This document shows, in pieces, positions 49,267 to 59,478 of a DNA stretch of 64,000 nt (the stretch's first letter is position 1; the number at the start of each line of letters is the position of its first letter). Origin of the DNA: Thiobaca trueperi (GTDB lineage: Bacteria > Pseudomonadota > Gammaproteobacteria > Chromatiales > Chromatiaceae); NCBI RefSeq assembly GCF_004342175.1, contig NZ_SMAO01000008.1:124001-188000 (forward strand), written 5' to 3'. Made by a program: the position numbers and the translations under genes. The notes under the pieces were generated by a model, which saw only the letters and a program-made list of their open reading frames with translations, made no database searches and had not been told where the DNA came from.

Positions 49267-49961
49267 TGACCCGGCTGCTGATTCTGGCGGAGGGCCAGTC
49301 CGAGGAAGTTTTTGCCAAACGCACGCTGATTCCGCACCTTTCGGACTTTGGCGTCTATGGAAGCGTCACTATCCTGCGGACCAAGCGGATCATGAGCGGC
49401 GGCGGATTTCGCGGCGGCGTGTCGAGTTATGCAAAGATTCGTCAGAATGTCCTCGAACTGCTGGGCGACACGAATGCCCGCGTGACCACCTTGCTGGATT
49501 TTTACGGTCTGCCGGAGGAATTTCCGGCGCGCGCCACAACCTTGGCGACCCTCGGCCTGACAGCCCGCGACAAGGCGATTCGTCTGCAACAGGCATTTGC
49601 GGCCGACATCAACCAGCCGCGTTTCATTCCCTTTCTCGCATTGCATGAGTTCGAGGCCTGGCTGTTCAGCCGCCCCGAAACCGTCGCCGAGCATTTCGGC
49701 AATCCGGCGCTGACGGCAACACTGACTAACATCGTGCAACAGGCCGGCGCACCGGAAGAAATCAACAACGATCCGGCAATGCACCCGTCCGCTCGCATCG
49801 AGCAGCTGATTCCAAGTTTCAAGAAAACCTCGGATGGTCCGACCATCATTCACAAGACAACGCTGAACACCATCCGCGCCTCCTGCCCGCATTTTGGCGA
49901 ATGGCTTGCCAGGCTGGAAGGGCTTGGCAATCCGGCGGGTGTCTTGCCCGTCGCTACCTGA
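49266..49961 (+). CDS. DUF4276 (Toprim-like) protein
   Basis: 231 residues from the ATG that overlaps the ATPase stop; GGAGG lies 9 nt upstream. DUF4276 pattern: LLILAEGQSEEVFAKRTLIPHL with the Toprim-type glutamate, TTLLDFYGLPEEFP supplying acidic residues, and FIPFLALHEFEAWLFS. The fold is predicted to be Toprim, so it may be a metal-dependent nuclease effector controlled by the upstream ATPase, as in OLD- and PARIS-type pairs (PARIS uses DUF4435, a different Toprim family). It ends 17 nt before res. The neighbouring genes argue for a defence role; activity is not proven. Confidence 0.88.
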   Translation: MTRLLILAEGQSEEVFAKRTLIPHLSDFGVYGSVTILRTKRIMSGGGFRGGVSSYAKIRQNVLELLGDTNARVTTLLDFYGLPEEFPARATTLATLGLTARDKAIRLQQAFAADINQPRFIPFLALHEFEAWLFSRPETVAEHFGNPALTATLTNIVQQAGAPEEINNDPAMHPSARIEQLIPSFKKTSDGPTIIHKTTLNTIRASCPHFGEWLARLEGLGNPAGVLPVAT

Positions 49962-49978
49962 TCGGGATTCGCACTCGC

Positions 49979-52900
49979 ATGGCAACCACGAAGAAAACCG
50001 CGAAAGCCACCAGCACAGAAAGAAAGTCGAAGACATCGACGAAGAGCGCCGACCCCTTCATCTTCAAGCTGGTACTGAACGCCTGGATGATCGAGCAGTT
50101 CGGCATCGATCCGTTCGCGGAGCACCAGGACGCCGACGGTCGGCCCATCCCGCCGATCCGTCGCCTGGCCCACGCGATCATCGACGAAGAGAAGGAGGGC
50201 TTGCACGAGGATGGGCGGCATCGTTTCTTCCGCGAGCTGAACGCGAACTGGCCGGCGTCCGCCGTGCTGTCCGCCGCCGAGTTTGCCGGTTACGAAGACA
50301 ATATCCTCGCCCACACGAAGGCGCTGAACGACCGCCGACAGGTCGCTGGACAGCGTCGCATCGTCTGGAAGTATTTCCAGTGGCTGTCGCTGATGTTCGC
50401 GGAACGCTACCTTGATCTCTTTTTCCACCAGCCTTTGCGGCTGCTCGATTCGCTCAACGCGTTCCTGACGCGCTTCAACGACTGGCGGACGAAGGCCAAC
50501 CTGCCAACGGTGATTGAGCCTTTCACGGTCGCCGATCTCAACCGTCTGTGCTTCCAGAACGCCACCGGCAGCGGCAAGACACTGCTGATGCACGCCAATA
50601 TCCTGCAATTCCGGCATTACGCGAAGGCATCGAACCGCGAGAGCGCCTTTTCGCGCTCGGTGCTGATCACCCCGAACGAGTCGCTGACCGATCAGCATTT
50701 GCGCGAGATGGAGCAGAACGGGCTTGTCTCGCAACGCTTCCGCGCGGATCTGCTCGGCTCGCCCGATCTCGGACGCGTCGATGTCATCGAAATCACCAAA
50801 CTGGGCGATGTCCGGCGCGAGAACACCGTGGCCGTCTCCGAGTTCGGCGACAACAACCTGCTGCTGGTCGATGAAGGCCATCGGGGACTGGGCAGCGAGG
50901 AGGAAACCGGCTGGTTGAAACGGCGCGAGGCGATCTCGTCGCGCGGTTTCGTCTTCGAGTATTCCGCCACCTTTGCGCAGGCCGTCGCGGCGGCCGGCAG
51001 CGAGTCGATCACGCAGACCTACGCGAAGAGCGTGCTGTTCGACTACTCGTATCGCTATTTCTACGAAGACGGCTTTGGCAAGGATTACAGCATCCTCAAT
51101 CTGGCGCAGGAAGGTGCGGACGATACGAGCATTGCGCGGCGCTACCTCACGGCCTGCCTGCTGGCCTACTTCCAGCAGTTGCGCCTCTACGACCGGGATG
51201 CCCTGGCCCTGCGGCCCTTCCATCTGGAAAAACCGCTGTGGGTGTTCGTCGGCGGCAGCGTCAGCAAGCCGGGCGGCGCGAATCAGGACGAGAAGGCAGC
51301 CATCGCCGACGTGGCGAAGATCGTGCTGTTCCTCGGCGAGTTTCTGGCCGACCCGGCGACCAGCAAGCAGGACATCCAGTTGTTGCTGACCAGATCCGGC
51401 GCGGCCAATGGCATGGTCGATGCCAACGGCAACGATATTTTCGCCAACGGCTTCCCCATATTGCAGGGCATGCTCGGTGCTGGCGGAACGGTGGATGAGA
51501 TGTACGGCTGGATGCTCGCCGAGGTGTTTCAGGCGCGGGCGGGCGGTGTCCTGCGCATGACGCGGATCAAGGGCGACAGCGGCGAAATCCATCTCCGCGC
51601 CGGCCATGCCGAGCAGCCGTTCGGACTGATCAATGTCGGTGATGCCAAGGGATTGGCCGATCATATCGGCGCACAGATTCCCGCCGGGAAGGTTGAGATC
51701 GCCGACAGCGAATTCGACGACCGGCCGCTGTTCGCGGGGGCAAGCGACAGCCAGTCGCCGGTCAATATTCTCATCGGCGCGAAGAAGTTCATCGAGGGCT
51801 GGGACTGCTGGCGCGTTTCCACCCTGGGCCTGATGCATGTCGGCAAGTCCGAGGGTTCGCAGATCATCCAGTTGTTCGGGCGCGGCGTGCGCCTGAAAGG
51901 CTTCGATTGGAGCCTGAAACGCAGCAGCCGCTGCACCCGCATTCATGTGCCGAGGCCGGCCAACATTCAGTGGCTGGAAACCTTGCAGGTGTTCGGCATT
52001 GAGGCCGAGTTCATGCAGCGTTTCCGCGATTACCTTGCCGCAGAAGGACTGCCCGGCAACGAACGCAAGGAAGTCATCGAGGTGCCGATGCACACGACGC
52101 GAAACTTCGGCACCCGGCTGAAAGTGCTCCGGCCCAAGCGGAAGCAGGACAACGGCAGGGAATACGACTTCAAGCGCGATGCGCCGCTGCCGATCCTCAA
52201 ATTGCCGCTGCCGCAGAAGATCATTGCCCGGCAGATCGAGCTGGACGGCTATCCGCGCATCGAGGCGCTCGCCGTTGGTGCGGCTGTGGCAACTCAGGCA
52301 GCCGCCCGGAAGACGCAGTTATTCAAAGCCCATCAACTCGCCCTGATCGATTGGGACGCGGTGTTTTTCGATCTGGAAGCCTTCAAGCGCGTGCGCGGCT
52401 TCGAGAATCTGCTGATCCATCGCGACGACCTGCCGAAGCTGTTCGCCGACAGCCATAGCGCCTGGTATCGGCTCTATGCGCCGGATACGGTGATGCAGCC
52501 GCGCACCTGGGCGGAGGTGCGGCAATGGCAGACGATGGTGACAACCCTGCTCAAACGGCTGATGGAGGCGCTGTTCAATCATCAGGTCGATGCCTTCTTC
52601 GCGCAGCGACTCGAATACCGCGAACTGACCGCCGACGACGACAATCTGCCCAAGCCCGGCGAGCGGTGGCAGATGATGGCCGATGCCAACGAAGCGACGC
52701 TGATTGCCGATCTCAAACAACTGGCCGCTGAGGTCGAGACGCTGGCGCAGGTGATCAGGAAATCCGGTACTGCCGGCCCGCTGCAAGAAAAGTCGCGGTC
52801 GGGCGGACAGCCGCCTGATGCCCTGCTGGGCGGCATTCATCTGTATTCGCCGCTCCTGCACATGCCGGACGGCGCCGGTGCCACGTCGCGGATCAAGATT

Positions 52901-53371
52901 CTGCCGGTGGCGCTGAAAGACAGCGAATACGATTTCGTCAGCGATTTACACGGACATCTGCGCGATCACGCCACCGACTATGCCGGCAGGGAGTTCTTCC
53001 TGCTGCGCAACAAATCGCGTGGCAGCGGCATTGGCTTCTTCGAGGCCGGCGGGTTTTATCCTGACTTCATTCTCTGGGTGCTCGACGGCGGCAGGCAGCA
53101 TATCGTCTTCATCGAACCGCATGGCCTGATCCATGAGGGAATACACAGCCCCAAGGTGCAGTTCTGCACGGTCATCAAGGATATCGAGAAGCGGCTTGGC
53201 GATGGCAAGGTCACGCTGTCCAGTTTCATCGTTTCGCCAACCCCGCTTGGCGCCTTGCAGCAGAATTTCGGCCTGTCCAGACTCGAAGACTTCCTCGATC
53301 TGAACATCCTGTTCATGAAGAACGACGGCGAATACATCGGCCGTCTGCTTCGCAAGATCGGCAGACACTAG
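49979..53371 (+). CDS. type III restriction endonuclease subunit (Res)
   Basis: 1130 residues from the ATG at 49979; the upstream frame extension overlaps the DUF4276 gene. SF2 helicase motor: Walker [14 protein letters not shown] (about 197), DEAH-like [12 protein letters not shown] (about 297), motif [13 protein letters not shown], and motif [13 protein letters not shown] (about 640). C-terminal PD-(D/E)xK endonuclease with [14 protein letters not shown]...IVFIEPHGL (about 1025-1050). It cleaves unmodified DNA with Mod. Its TAG stop overlaps the convergent chemoreceptor stop on a shared CTAG. Last gene of the four-gene operon. Confidence 0.92.
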   Translation: MATTKKTAKATSTERKSKTSTKSADPFIFKLVLNAWMIEQFGIDPFAEHQDADGRPIPPIRRLAHAIIDEEKEGLHEDGRHRFFRELNANWPASAVLSAAEFAGYEDNILAHTKALNDRRQVAGQRRIVWKYFQWLSLMFAERYLDLFFHQPLRLLDSLNAFLTRFNDWRTKANLPTVIEPFTVADLNRLCFQNATGSGKTLLMHANILQFRHYAKASNRESAFSRSVLITPNESLTDQHLREMEQNGLVSQRFRADLLGSPDLGRVDVIEITKLGDVRRENTVAVSEFGDNNLLLVDEGHRGLGSEEETGWLKRREAISSRGFVFEYSATFAQAVAAAGSESITQTYAKSVLFDYSYRYFYEDGFGKDYSILNLAQEGADDTSIARRYLTACLLAYFQQLRLYDRDALALRPFHLEKPLWVFVGGSVSKPGGANQDEKAAIADVAKIVLFLGEFLADPATSKQDIQLLLTRSGAANGMVDANGNDIFANGFPILQGMLGAGGTVDEMYGWMLAEVFQARAGGVLRMTRIKGDSGEIHLRAGHAEQPFGLINVGDAKGLADHIGAQIPAGKVEIADSEFDDRPLFAGASDSQSPVNILIGAKKFIEGWDCWRVSTLGLMHVGKSEGSQIIQLFGRGVRLKGFDWSLKRSSRCTRIHVPRPANIQWLETLQVFGIEAEFMQRFRDYLAAEGLPGNERKEVIEVPMHTTRNFGTRLKVLRPKRKQDNGREYDFKRDAPLPILKLPLPQKIIARQIELDGYPRIEALAVGAAVATQAAARKTQLFKAHQLALIDWDAVFFDLEAFKRVRGFENLLIHRDDLPKLFADSHSAWYRLYAPDTVMQPRTWAEVRQWQTMVTTLLKRLMEALFNHQVDAFFAQRLEYRELTADDDNLPKPGERWQMMADANEATLIADLKQLAAEVETLAQVIRKSGTAGPLQEKSRSGGQPPDALLGGIHLYSPLLHMPDGAGATSRIKILPVALKDSEYDFVSDLHGHLRDHATDYAGREFFLLRNKSRGSGIGFFEAGGFYPDFILWVLDGGRQHIVFIEPHGLIHEGIHSPKVQFCTVIKDIEKRLGDGKVTLSSFIVSPTPLGALQQNFGLSRLEDFLDLNILFMKNDGEYIGRLLRKIGRH

Positions 53372-54981
53372 AGTTTGAACTGCCCGACGAGCCGCATCAG
53401 GTCTTCCGCATGCTGTGAGAGTTGGTTTGCCGCCGTTGCGGATTCGTGGGCGCCCCTGGCCGTATCATGCATCGCGTCGGTAATCTGGTGGATGTTGTGG
53501 GAGATCTCACCGGTCGTTGCCGTCTGCTGTTCGGCAGCGGTCGCCACCTGGTTGATCTGCATGCTCACGGCATCGATCTGCGTCAAAATTTCCTGCAACG
53601 CCTGTCCGCTCTTGCCGGCTTCCTGCGTTCCCTGTTGAACCTCGCTCACCCCTTCTTTCATCGACAGGACCGCGACCCGGGTTTCCGACTGGATCGCGTC
53701 GATCATCTCGCCAATCTCATGGGTCGCGGCGGTCGTCCGTTCCGCAAGCGCCCGGACTTCATCGGCAACGACGGCAAAGCCCCGGCCCTGCTCGCCAGCG
53801 CGTGCGGCCTCGATGGCGGCATTCAGTGCCAGGAGGTTGGTCTGTTTGGCGATGTTTTCGATGGTGCCAACGATTTTGCCGATCTGATCGCTCCGGGCAC
53901 CCAGATTTTCCACCGCTCTGGCCGTCTCCTGGACGCGGTTCGCGATGCGATCCATCCCCTGAATCGTGTGATTGACCACGTTGGCGCCGACATTGGCGGA
54001 CTGACTGGCCTGATTGCTCCCATCTGCCGCCATCTGACAGTTCCGGGCAATCTCGCTGCTGGTGGCCGACATTTCTTCGCCCGCCGTCGCCACTGAGCTG
54101 ACCTGAGCCGAGACTTGCTCCACCCCGGCGGCGATCTGCTCGGCGGTGGCCATCAGTTCGGTCGCGGCGGAGGCGACCAGATTCGTGGTCTGAGAGAGCG
54201 TCGCGACGATCCCGTGCAGTTTCTCGACAAAGCGGTTAAACAGCCGACTGGCAACGGCGATCTCATCTTGGCTGCGGTCATCCAGACGTTTGGTGAGATC
54301 GCCTTCGCCCTGCGCCATATCGGTCAGCATGGCGATCATGGCGTTCAGCGGCCGCATGATGGAGCGGATCAGCCAGCCGGCCATCCCCAATTGCAGCAGG
54401 ATGCCGATGAGACCGACGATGATCGCCATCGTCATGGAGCGGTGGACGGTGTGGTCGAATGCCTGATTCGCCGTCTGACTCTCTTGTCTGAGCGACTCCG
54501 CCATCTTCACGGTGGCGTCCGCGACCACCTCAACCAGGTGATCGATTTCAGCATCCAGGGCGGTGATCTCGGGCGAGATTCCAGTGGTCGTCTTCAGCAG
54601 GGGCAGCAGTTTGCCTTCAAAGATGGCAACGATTTCGCTGGCGGCCTGCCCAGCCTCTTTGGCCCAGACGTCTTCTTCAGGGGTATCGGCGGCCTGCATG
54701 AGGTCATCCAAGAGTTTCAGGCTCTGATCACGGTTTTCAGGCCAGTCTTGTGCCGTGTCGTTCAGGTCACGGTTGATCACGGCATCCGCAATTTCCTGGT
54801 ACAGAGACAGCCCGACCCGCGAGGCCTTGAGCGCCAGTTGCGCGTCTTCCGCGCGGGTCGCGCTCTCATGCTGCAAGTTTTGTAATGTTTCGAGATAAAA
54901 GAACTCGATGCCGACAATGAGAATCACAGCCAAAGTGATGATGGCCGCATTGACCAATAATTTTGCTTTAATCGTCGCCAT
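53368..54981 (-). CDS. methyl-accepting chemotaxis protein, classical topology
   Basis: 537 residues from the ATG at 54981 (an ATG at 54993 is also in frame). TM1 (about 5-27), a periplasmic four-helix bundle with charged helices to about residue 185, TM2 ([20 protein letters not shown]), HAMP ([28 protein letters not shown]) and the signalling domain with tip [26 protein letters not shown]. No CheR/CheB pentapeptide at the C-terminus. It lies between the restriction operon and mobile-element debris, so it may be cargo of the same accessory region. Confidence 0.93.
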   Translation of the reverse strand: MATIKAKLLVNAAIITLAVILIVGIEFFYLETLQNLQHESATRAEDAQLALKASRVGLSLYQEIADAVINRDLNDTAQDWPENRDQSLKLLDDLMQAADTPEEDVWAKEAGQAASEIVAIFEGKLLPLLKTTTGISPEITALDAEIDHLVEVVADATVKMAESLRQESQTANQAFDHTVHRSMTMAIIVGLIGILLQLGMAGWLIRSIMRPLNAMIAMLTDMAQGEGDLTKRLDDRSQDEIAVASRLFNRFVEKLHGIVATLSQTTNLVASAATELMATAEQIAAGVEQVSAQVSSVATAGEEMSATSSEIARNCQMAADGSNQASQSANVGANVVNHTIQGMDRIANRVQETARAVENLGARSDQIGKIVGTIENIAKQTNLLALNAAIEAARAGEQGRGFAVVADEVRALAERTTAATHEIGEMIDAIQSETRVAVLSMKEGVSEVQQGTQEAGKSGQALQEILTQIDAVSMQINQVATAAEQQTATTGEISHNIHQITDAMHDTARGAHESATAANQLSQHAEDLMRLVGQFKL

Positions 54982-55047
54982 GTGCTCCCTCATCGTGCAG
55001 ATTTTCTGGGGTGGATTGGTATATTACTGATCCTGCGTCATTTTACC

Positions 55048-55590
55048 TAGTAGTCAGTCACGTTGAATGAGAGAGATATTTTAGGCGTGTAAATGGTCCA
55101 AGGAAGCCAGAAAGTCAGGTTTCCAACCCGGAGCAGACACTCATGCCGGCCATCAAATATCGCGTGACGCTGACGGACGAGGAAGTGGAGAGATCGAATT
55201 CGCCCCCGGCCTGCGCCACATCGTGCAGGCTTATCCCGACGCGGAGGTGATTCGCGTGGTCCTTGACAACCTCAACACCCACACGAAGGCCTCGCTCTAT
55301 GACGCCTTCCCACCGGACGAGGCGCGCGCCATCGCCCAGCAAGCTGGAGTTCCACGACACCCCCAGGCATGGGATCTGGCTCAACATCGCCGAGATCGCG
55401 TTAGCGGTGTTGTCGAACAGGTGCCTGTCACCGCGCATCGCGGATGACGCGACCCTGAAACGCGAGATCGATGCCAATGTCAGCGAGCGCAACGCCAAGG
55501 CGGAACCCGTCAAATGGCGGTTCACCAACCAGGAAGCGCGCCGTAAGCTGGCACGCCTCTATCCGCCTGTTTCAACGTGACTGACTACTA
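55048..55590 (+). mobile_element. internally deleted IS630-family element
   Basis: Terminal inverted repeats GTAGTCAGTCACGTTGAA (55050-55067) and TTCAACGTGACTGACTAC (55571-55588) are perfect and flanked by TA on both sides, the IS630/Tc1 target. Inside, a transposase start (MPAIKYRVTLTDEEVER, from 55143) is joined to a C-terminal part (VIRVVLDNLNTHTKASLYDA, WLNIAEIALAVLSNRC, FTNQEARRKLARLYP). About 700 bp of catalytic core is missing compared with a normal IS630 transposase, and a +1 shift follows AIAQ. Non-autonomous, MITE-like at about 540 bp. Confidence 0.85.
55143..55580 (+). pseudogene. IS630 transposase remnant
   Basis: The N-terminal 17 codons and the last 110 or so codons of a DDE transposase survive. 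The helix-turn-helix and the first two catalytic aspartates are deleted; the final catalytic acid may lie in WLNIAEI. A single-base frameshift near 55335 (frame change between AIAQ and KLEFHDTPRHG) breaks the remainder. It cannot encode a working transposase. Confidence 0.85.
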
Positions 55591-55595
55591 GGCTA

Positions 55596-56378
55596 TCAGG
55601 GGAGTTCGAGCGTCAAGGGGGGCAGAATCCCATGAATTCGACACCCTACGGAAGATTGCGCTTGATCTCTGGGTGCGTTTTGATCAGATACTCGTAAGTA
55701 TTCTTTGGAATGCTCTTTGAGAATCAGTTTTCGTAAATGCTCTTTCCCTGAATCATCACCCATGTTCGCAGTCATAAACATCTTTGTTTTGCATTTTCTG
55801 TAGCGTTCTTTAATCGTGTTTTCTGTATATTCATCTTCTCCTTTGGCACTGCCTTGGGCGGCCAGTACCACGTTAACCGCCTCTTCTACCGAGATGGAGA
55901 ACAGATTTTTCAAATGATATATATATAGAACATCGTTTTTATCCAAAACGCTTCGAGCTTATTTTGCTTTAGAGTCTTTGAACCAGCGCGCCTACTGGGA
56001 ACGCGAAGCCCTAAAATTTCGTCGAGACTCACCCCCCATTTTTCAAGCCCTTTCGCCAGCCAGCCCAACAAGTCTGGATGCGGGTAAATGCGCGCATGAT
56101 GCAAATCAATCAGCGCCTCGACGTTGCGAACAGGATCCGGGGGGGCGGTGGGACAAACGAAAGCGAATATTCGGATCAAGATCGTCATATATCAGCCGGA
56201 TAGACGCGCAAGGCGATTCGTATTTATCGAAATTGACCGGCTTTTCAGGCGGATAAGTCACGTAATATGAATAGTCATACTGACGATAAAGATCCTCTTT
56301 TTTCGGACAATCACTGGCGTTCGATTTAAAGATTCCGTAATAGGTCGCGAACTGAAAATAGGAATCATCGATTGTCAC
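55596..56378 (-). pseudogene. frameshifted hypothetical gene coupled to the integrase
   Basis: A GTG at 56378 overlaps the integrase stop (GTGA) and opens TIDDSYFQFATYYGIFKSNA, continuing to IRFRLSHRP. The frame is lost at a run of seven G (56139-56145 on the plus strand), after which another frame continues sensibly (DPVRNVEALIDLHHARIYPH, LGWLAKGLEKWGVSLDEILG). A second break near 55950 leads into a third frame (LYIYHLKNLFSISVEEAVNVV...). Read together they suggest one protein of about 230-250 residues, unrecognised. Base composition at 55640-55960 is clearly more AT-rich than the chromosome. Phase variation, decay or base-call error are alternatives. Confidence 0.5.
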
Positions 56379-57403
56379 GGCGAAACCTCTCGACGCAAAT
56401 CTTTGGCCTGAATCTGGGTATAGCGTTTCAGTTGCTTCCAATCCCGATGACCGCTAATCAAAGCGACTTCCTGCACCTGATAACCGGCCTCGAACAGCAG
56501 TGAAATAGCGTGGTGTCGCATGTCATGAAAATGCAGGTCATCAATCCGGCAGCGCATCACGGCGCGGGTGAAATTGGCGCTGATCGATTGGGCCTTGAAG
56601 GGAAAGATGCGCGGCTCCTTGTCGCGGCGGGTCTGGCGGTGCACGATCTCCCATGCTTCGGTGAAGAGCGGCACGGTCTGGTCATTGCCGAGCTTTTTGG
56701 ACGGGTGTTTGCGGTCGCGGATGAGGATGGTTCGATCCGTCTCGTTGATGTCGTCCCAACAGATGGCGACGATCTCACTGAGGCGCATGGCCGACGCGAT
56801 AGCGAAGCGCACGATGTCCCACATGGGCGTCTGCATATCACGCAGGAGGGGACGCTCCCAATAAGTGCGAAGCTGTTCCAGTTCGTCGGGGGTCGGGCGG
56901 CGGTCGCGCTCGATGCTGGGGGCGATCAAGCCCTCACGGCGCAGCACTAGGCGCGCATCGATGGCCGCCTCGACCAGGACGGGGATGTCCCAATGCGCCC
57001 GCGCCACTTCCAACAGACCACGCAGATAGATCAGGTCTTGGGCGACGGTCGCCGGTCCAGCGCCGTGGTCGTTCGCGCGCATCTTGGCGTACTGAATGAT
57101 GCGGGGCTTGGTCAGATCCGCCAGGGCGACATCGCCGAGTTCGCGCGCGAGCATAGCCAGGCAGGCGTCTTTGGTTCGACCGGGCGTGGGCATTTCGCGG
57201 CGGTGACGGTCGATCAGATCGCCGACGGTGGTTCGGTTCAGAATCCGGGGATCTTTGAAGGCGCGGGAATCCATTTCATACTCAACCTCACGCGCCCAGC
57301 GGGCGGCCTGTTCCTTGGTCTGAAAGGTCTTGCTGATCGGGTCGTGCCCTTTCTTGCGGACAATCGCCCGCCAGCGGTTGCTGCGTTTCTGAAACGTCGC
57401 CAT
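56375..57403 (-). CDS. tyrosine recombinase integrase, dusA-associated type
   Basis: 342 residues. N-terminal arm-binding segment (MATFQKRSNRWRAIVRKKGHD), SAM-like core-binding domain (about 60-160), and catalytic domain with Arg in FAIASAMRLSEIVAICW, the HxxR box LHFHDMRHHAISLLFEAG, GHRDWKQ and the nucleophile in LKRYTQIQ. All catalytic residues are present, so it could be active. It is divergent from dusA, 152 nt away; integrases of this build are known to target the 5' end of dusA. It overlaps the downstream gene as GTGA. Confidence 0.9.
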   Translation of the reverse strand: MATFQKRSNRWRAIVRKKGHDPISKTFQTKEQAARWAREVEYEMDSRAFKDPRILNRTTVGDLIDRHRREMPTPGRTKDACLAMLARELGDVALADLTKPRIIQYAKMRANDHGAGPATVAQDLIYLRGLLEVARAHWDIPVLVEAAIDARLVLRREGLIAPSIERDRRPTPDELEQLRTYWERPLLRDMQTPMWDIVRFAIASAMRLSEIVAICWDDINETDRTILIRDRKHPSKKLGNDQTVPLFTEAWEIVHRQTRRDKEPRIFPFKAQSISANFTRAVMRCRIDDLHFHDMRHHAISLLFEAGYQVQEVALISGHRDWKQLKRYTQIQAKDLRREVSP

Positions 57404-57555
57404 GTCGGCTCCTTTGGTACAGTGTGCACCAATGCCGGGAAAAATAGTGCAAATCTGGCTCGCGGCATCCGGTAAAGACAGGTTTTTACCATGAAGAACG
57501 ATGATTGATGATGTACCAGAAAGGCCGATATGACAAGTCGAATCTCTATAAAACT

Positions 57556-58509
57556 ATGAATAAAAAGGCAATAAAACTCAGCGTTGCCCCCATGCTGGAC
57601 TGGACAGACCGCCACTGCCGTTATTTCCTCCGGCTCATCACCCGTCACACCCTGCTCTATACCGAAATGGTCACCACGGGCGCCCTGATCCACGGCGACA
57701 CGGCGCGCTTTCTGCGCTTCGATCCGTCCGAGCACCCGGTTGCGCTCCAGCTCGGCGGCTCCGCTCCAGCCGACATGGCGCATGGTGCACGCCTCGGTGC
57801 CGACTGGGGCTATGACGAGATCAACATGAATGTCGGCTGTCCCTCGGATCGGGTGCAGAACGGACGCTTCGGCGCCTGTCTGATGGCCGAGCCGGGGACC
57901 GTCGCCGACTGCGTCGCGGCGATGAAGGACGCCGTCACCATCCCGGTCACGGTCAAGACCCGTATCGGCATCGACGACCGCGACAGCTATGGCGAACTGG
58001 TCGATTTCGTCGGCACGGTGGCGCAGGCCGGATGCGATGCGCTGATCGTCCATGCGCGCAAGGCGTGGCTCTCGGGTCTGAGTCCCAAGGAAAATCGGGA
58101 TGTGCCGCCGCTGCGCTATGACATCGTGCGCCAGCTCAAGCGGGATTTTCCGCACCTGACCATCGCCATCAATGGCGGCATCAAGAGCCTGGACGAGGCG
58201 CAGGATTTTCTGACCGATCTGGATGGCGTCATGATCGGGCGCGAGGCCTATCACAACCCCTGGATGCTGGCGGAGGCGGATCGGCTCATCTTCGGCGATG
58301 AGTCGTCCATGACCAGCCGTCATGAGGTGCTGGAGCGTTTTCGGCCCTATGCCGAGCGCGAACTGGCGTCGGGCGTGCCGCTGAACGCCATGAGCCGTCA
58401 TCTGCTCGGGCTCTTCCAGGGCCAGCCCGGTGCCCGCGCCTGGCGACGCCGGATCAGCGAACGGGCGCATCTGCCGGGAGCGGGAGTCGAGCTGCTGGCC
58501 GCGCGATGA
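57556..58509 (+). CDS. dusA: tRNA-dihydrouridine(20/20a) synthase DusA
   Basis: 317 residues from the ATG at 57556. FMN enzyme reducing U20/U20a in tRNA. DusA-specific start LSVAPMLDWTDRHCRYFLRL, PVALQLGGSAP, catalytic cysteine in EINMNVGCPSDRVQNG, VHARKAWLSGLSPKENRDVPPL and GVMIGREAYHNPW. The first codons (MNKKAIK) and upstream bases are AT-rich, unlike the rest of the gene, as expected if an integrated element replaced the original 5' end. It overlaps the EamA gene by 4 nt. Confidence 0.95.
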   Translation: MNKKAIKLSVAPMLDWTDRHCRYFLRLITRHTLLYTEMVTTGALIHGDTARFLRFDPSEHPVALQLGGSAPADMAHGARLGADWGYDEINMNVGCPSDRVQNGRFGACLMAEPGTVADCVAAMKDAVTIPVTVKTRIGIDDRDSYGELVDFVGTVAQAGCDALIVHARKAWLSGLSPKENRDVPPLRYDIVRQLKRDFPHLTIAINGGIKSLDEAQDFLTDLDGVMIGREAYHNPWMLAEADRLIFGDESSMTSRHEVLERFRPYAERELASGVPLNAMSRHLLGLFQGQPGARAWRRRISERAHLPGAGVELLAAR

Positions 58510-59381
58510 GCTGGATCATCCTGGCGCTGGCGTGCGCCCTGAGTCTGGCCAGCGCGGACGCCGCCACCAAGGCCTGGCTTCAGGATTTATCGGCCACCGA
58601 ACTGCTGGTGGTGCGTTTCGGCATCCCCGGCCTGCTGATGACACCGCTGCTGGCCGGCCTCCCGCCTCTGGGCGAGCTGCCGCTGGCCTTCTGGGGCTGG
58701 CTGGCGGTGATGACGCCGCTGGAGCTCTTCGCGATGTGGCTCTACATGGCTGCCATCCGCGATCATCCGCTCTCGCTCACCCTGCCGTATCTCGCCTTCA
58801 CCCCGGTCTTTGTCATCGGTGTGGCCTGGATGCTGCTCGGCGAGCGTGTCTCAGCGCAGGGCGCCGCCGGGGTGTTGCTGGTGGTTGCGGGCGCCTGGGT
58901 GCTGAACAGCGGTCATGCCCGCTGGCGCGAGTGGCGCAGTTGGGGATTGCCTTTCGCGGCGATCCTCTATGAGCCGGGCTCGCGGATGATGCTGGCGGTC
59001 GCTGCCATCTATGCCGTCACCGCCACCCTCGGCAAGGGCGCGATGCGCCATCTGCCGCCCGAGACCTTCGGCGCCTTCTATTTCGCCCTGCTGGGGCTGG
59101 CTGTGCTGGTGCTGATCGTGCTGCCGCAACCACAGGTGCTGCGCCGGCTGATCGACCGGCGCTGGCCGGTGCTCGCCGTCGGTATGCTCATCGGCATCAT
59201 GGTCTATACCCACTTTCTCGCACTCCAGCAGGTGGAGGTGGCCTACATGATCGCGGTCAAACGGGTCAGCCTGCTGTTCGGCATTCTCTATGGTGCCTGG
59301 CTGTTCGGTGAGTCGGGACTGGCATCCAAACTTCCCGCCGGTGCGCTCATGCTGACTGGCGTACTGCTGATCCTGCTCTGA
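58506..59381 (+). CDS. EamA/DMT family transporter
   Basis: 291 residues with ten predicted membrane helices in two EamA repeats: the first ends at LLGERVSAQGAAGVLLVVAGAWVL, the second at LFGESGLASKLPAGALMLTGVLLILL. The N-terminus (SWIILALACALSLASADAATK) is a first helix, not a cleaved signal. The ATG overlaps the dusA stop (ATGA), giving translational coupling. Substrate unknown; family members export amino acids and metabolites. Confidence 0.88.
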   Translation: MSWIILALACALSLASADAATKAWLQDLSATELLVVRFGIPGLLMTPLLAGLPPLGELPLAFWGWLAVMTPLELFAMWLYMAAIRDHPLSLTLPYLAFTPVFVIGVAWMLLGERVSAQGAAGVLLVVAGAWVLNSGHARWREWRSWGLPFAAILYEPGSRMMLAVAAIYAVTATLGKGAMRHLPPETFGAFYFALLGLAVLVLIVLPQPQVLRRLIDRRWPVLAVGMLIGIMVYTHFLALQQVEVAYMIAVKRVSLLFGILYGAWLFGESGLASKLPAGALMLTGVLLILL

Positions 59382-59478
59382 CCATGTCCAGGGCGTCACC
59401 TGAAGCGCGCAATCTGACCTACAATGCGGCCCCAGTCGCGAATCCAGGTTCGCACGCCGTCAAGCCCAAGGTGACACC

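Noticed and set aside
49850-52093. Minus-strand frame of 747 codons inside the DUF4276/res region
   Set aside because: Shadow of res; the plus-strand frame has all helicase motifs and an operon context.
57404-57555. Left attachment repeat of the dusA element
   Set aside because: No second copy of the dusA 5' core could be found between mutS and dusA, so no att sites are annotated.
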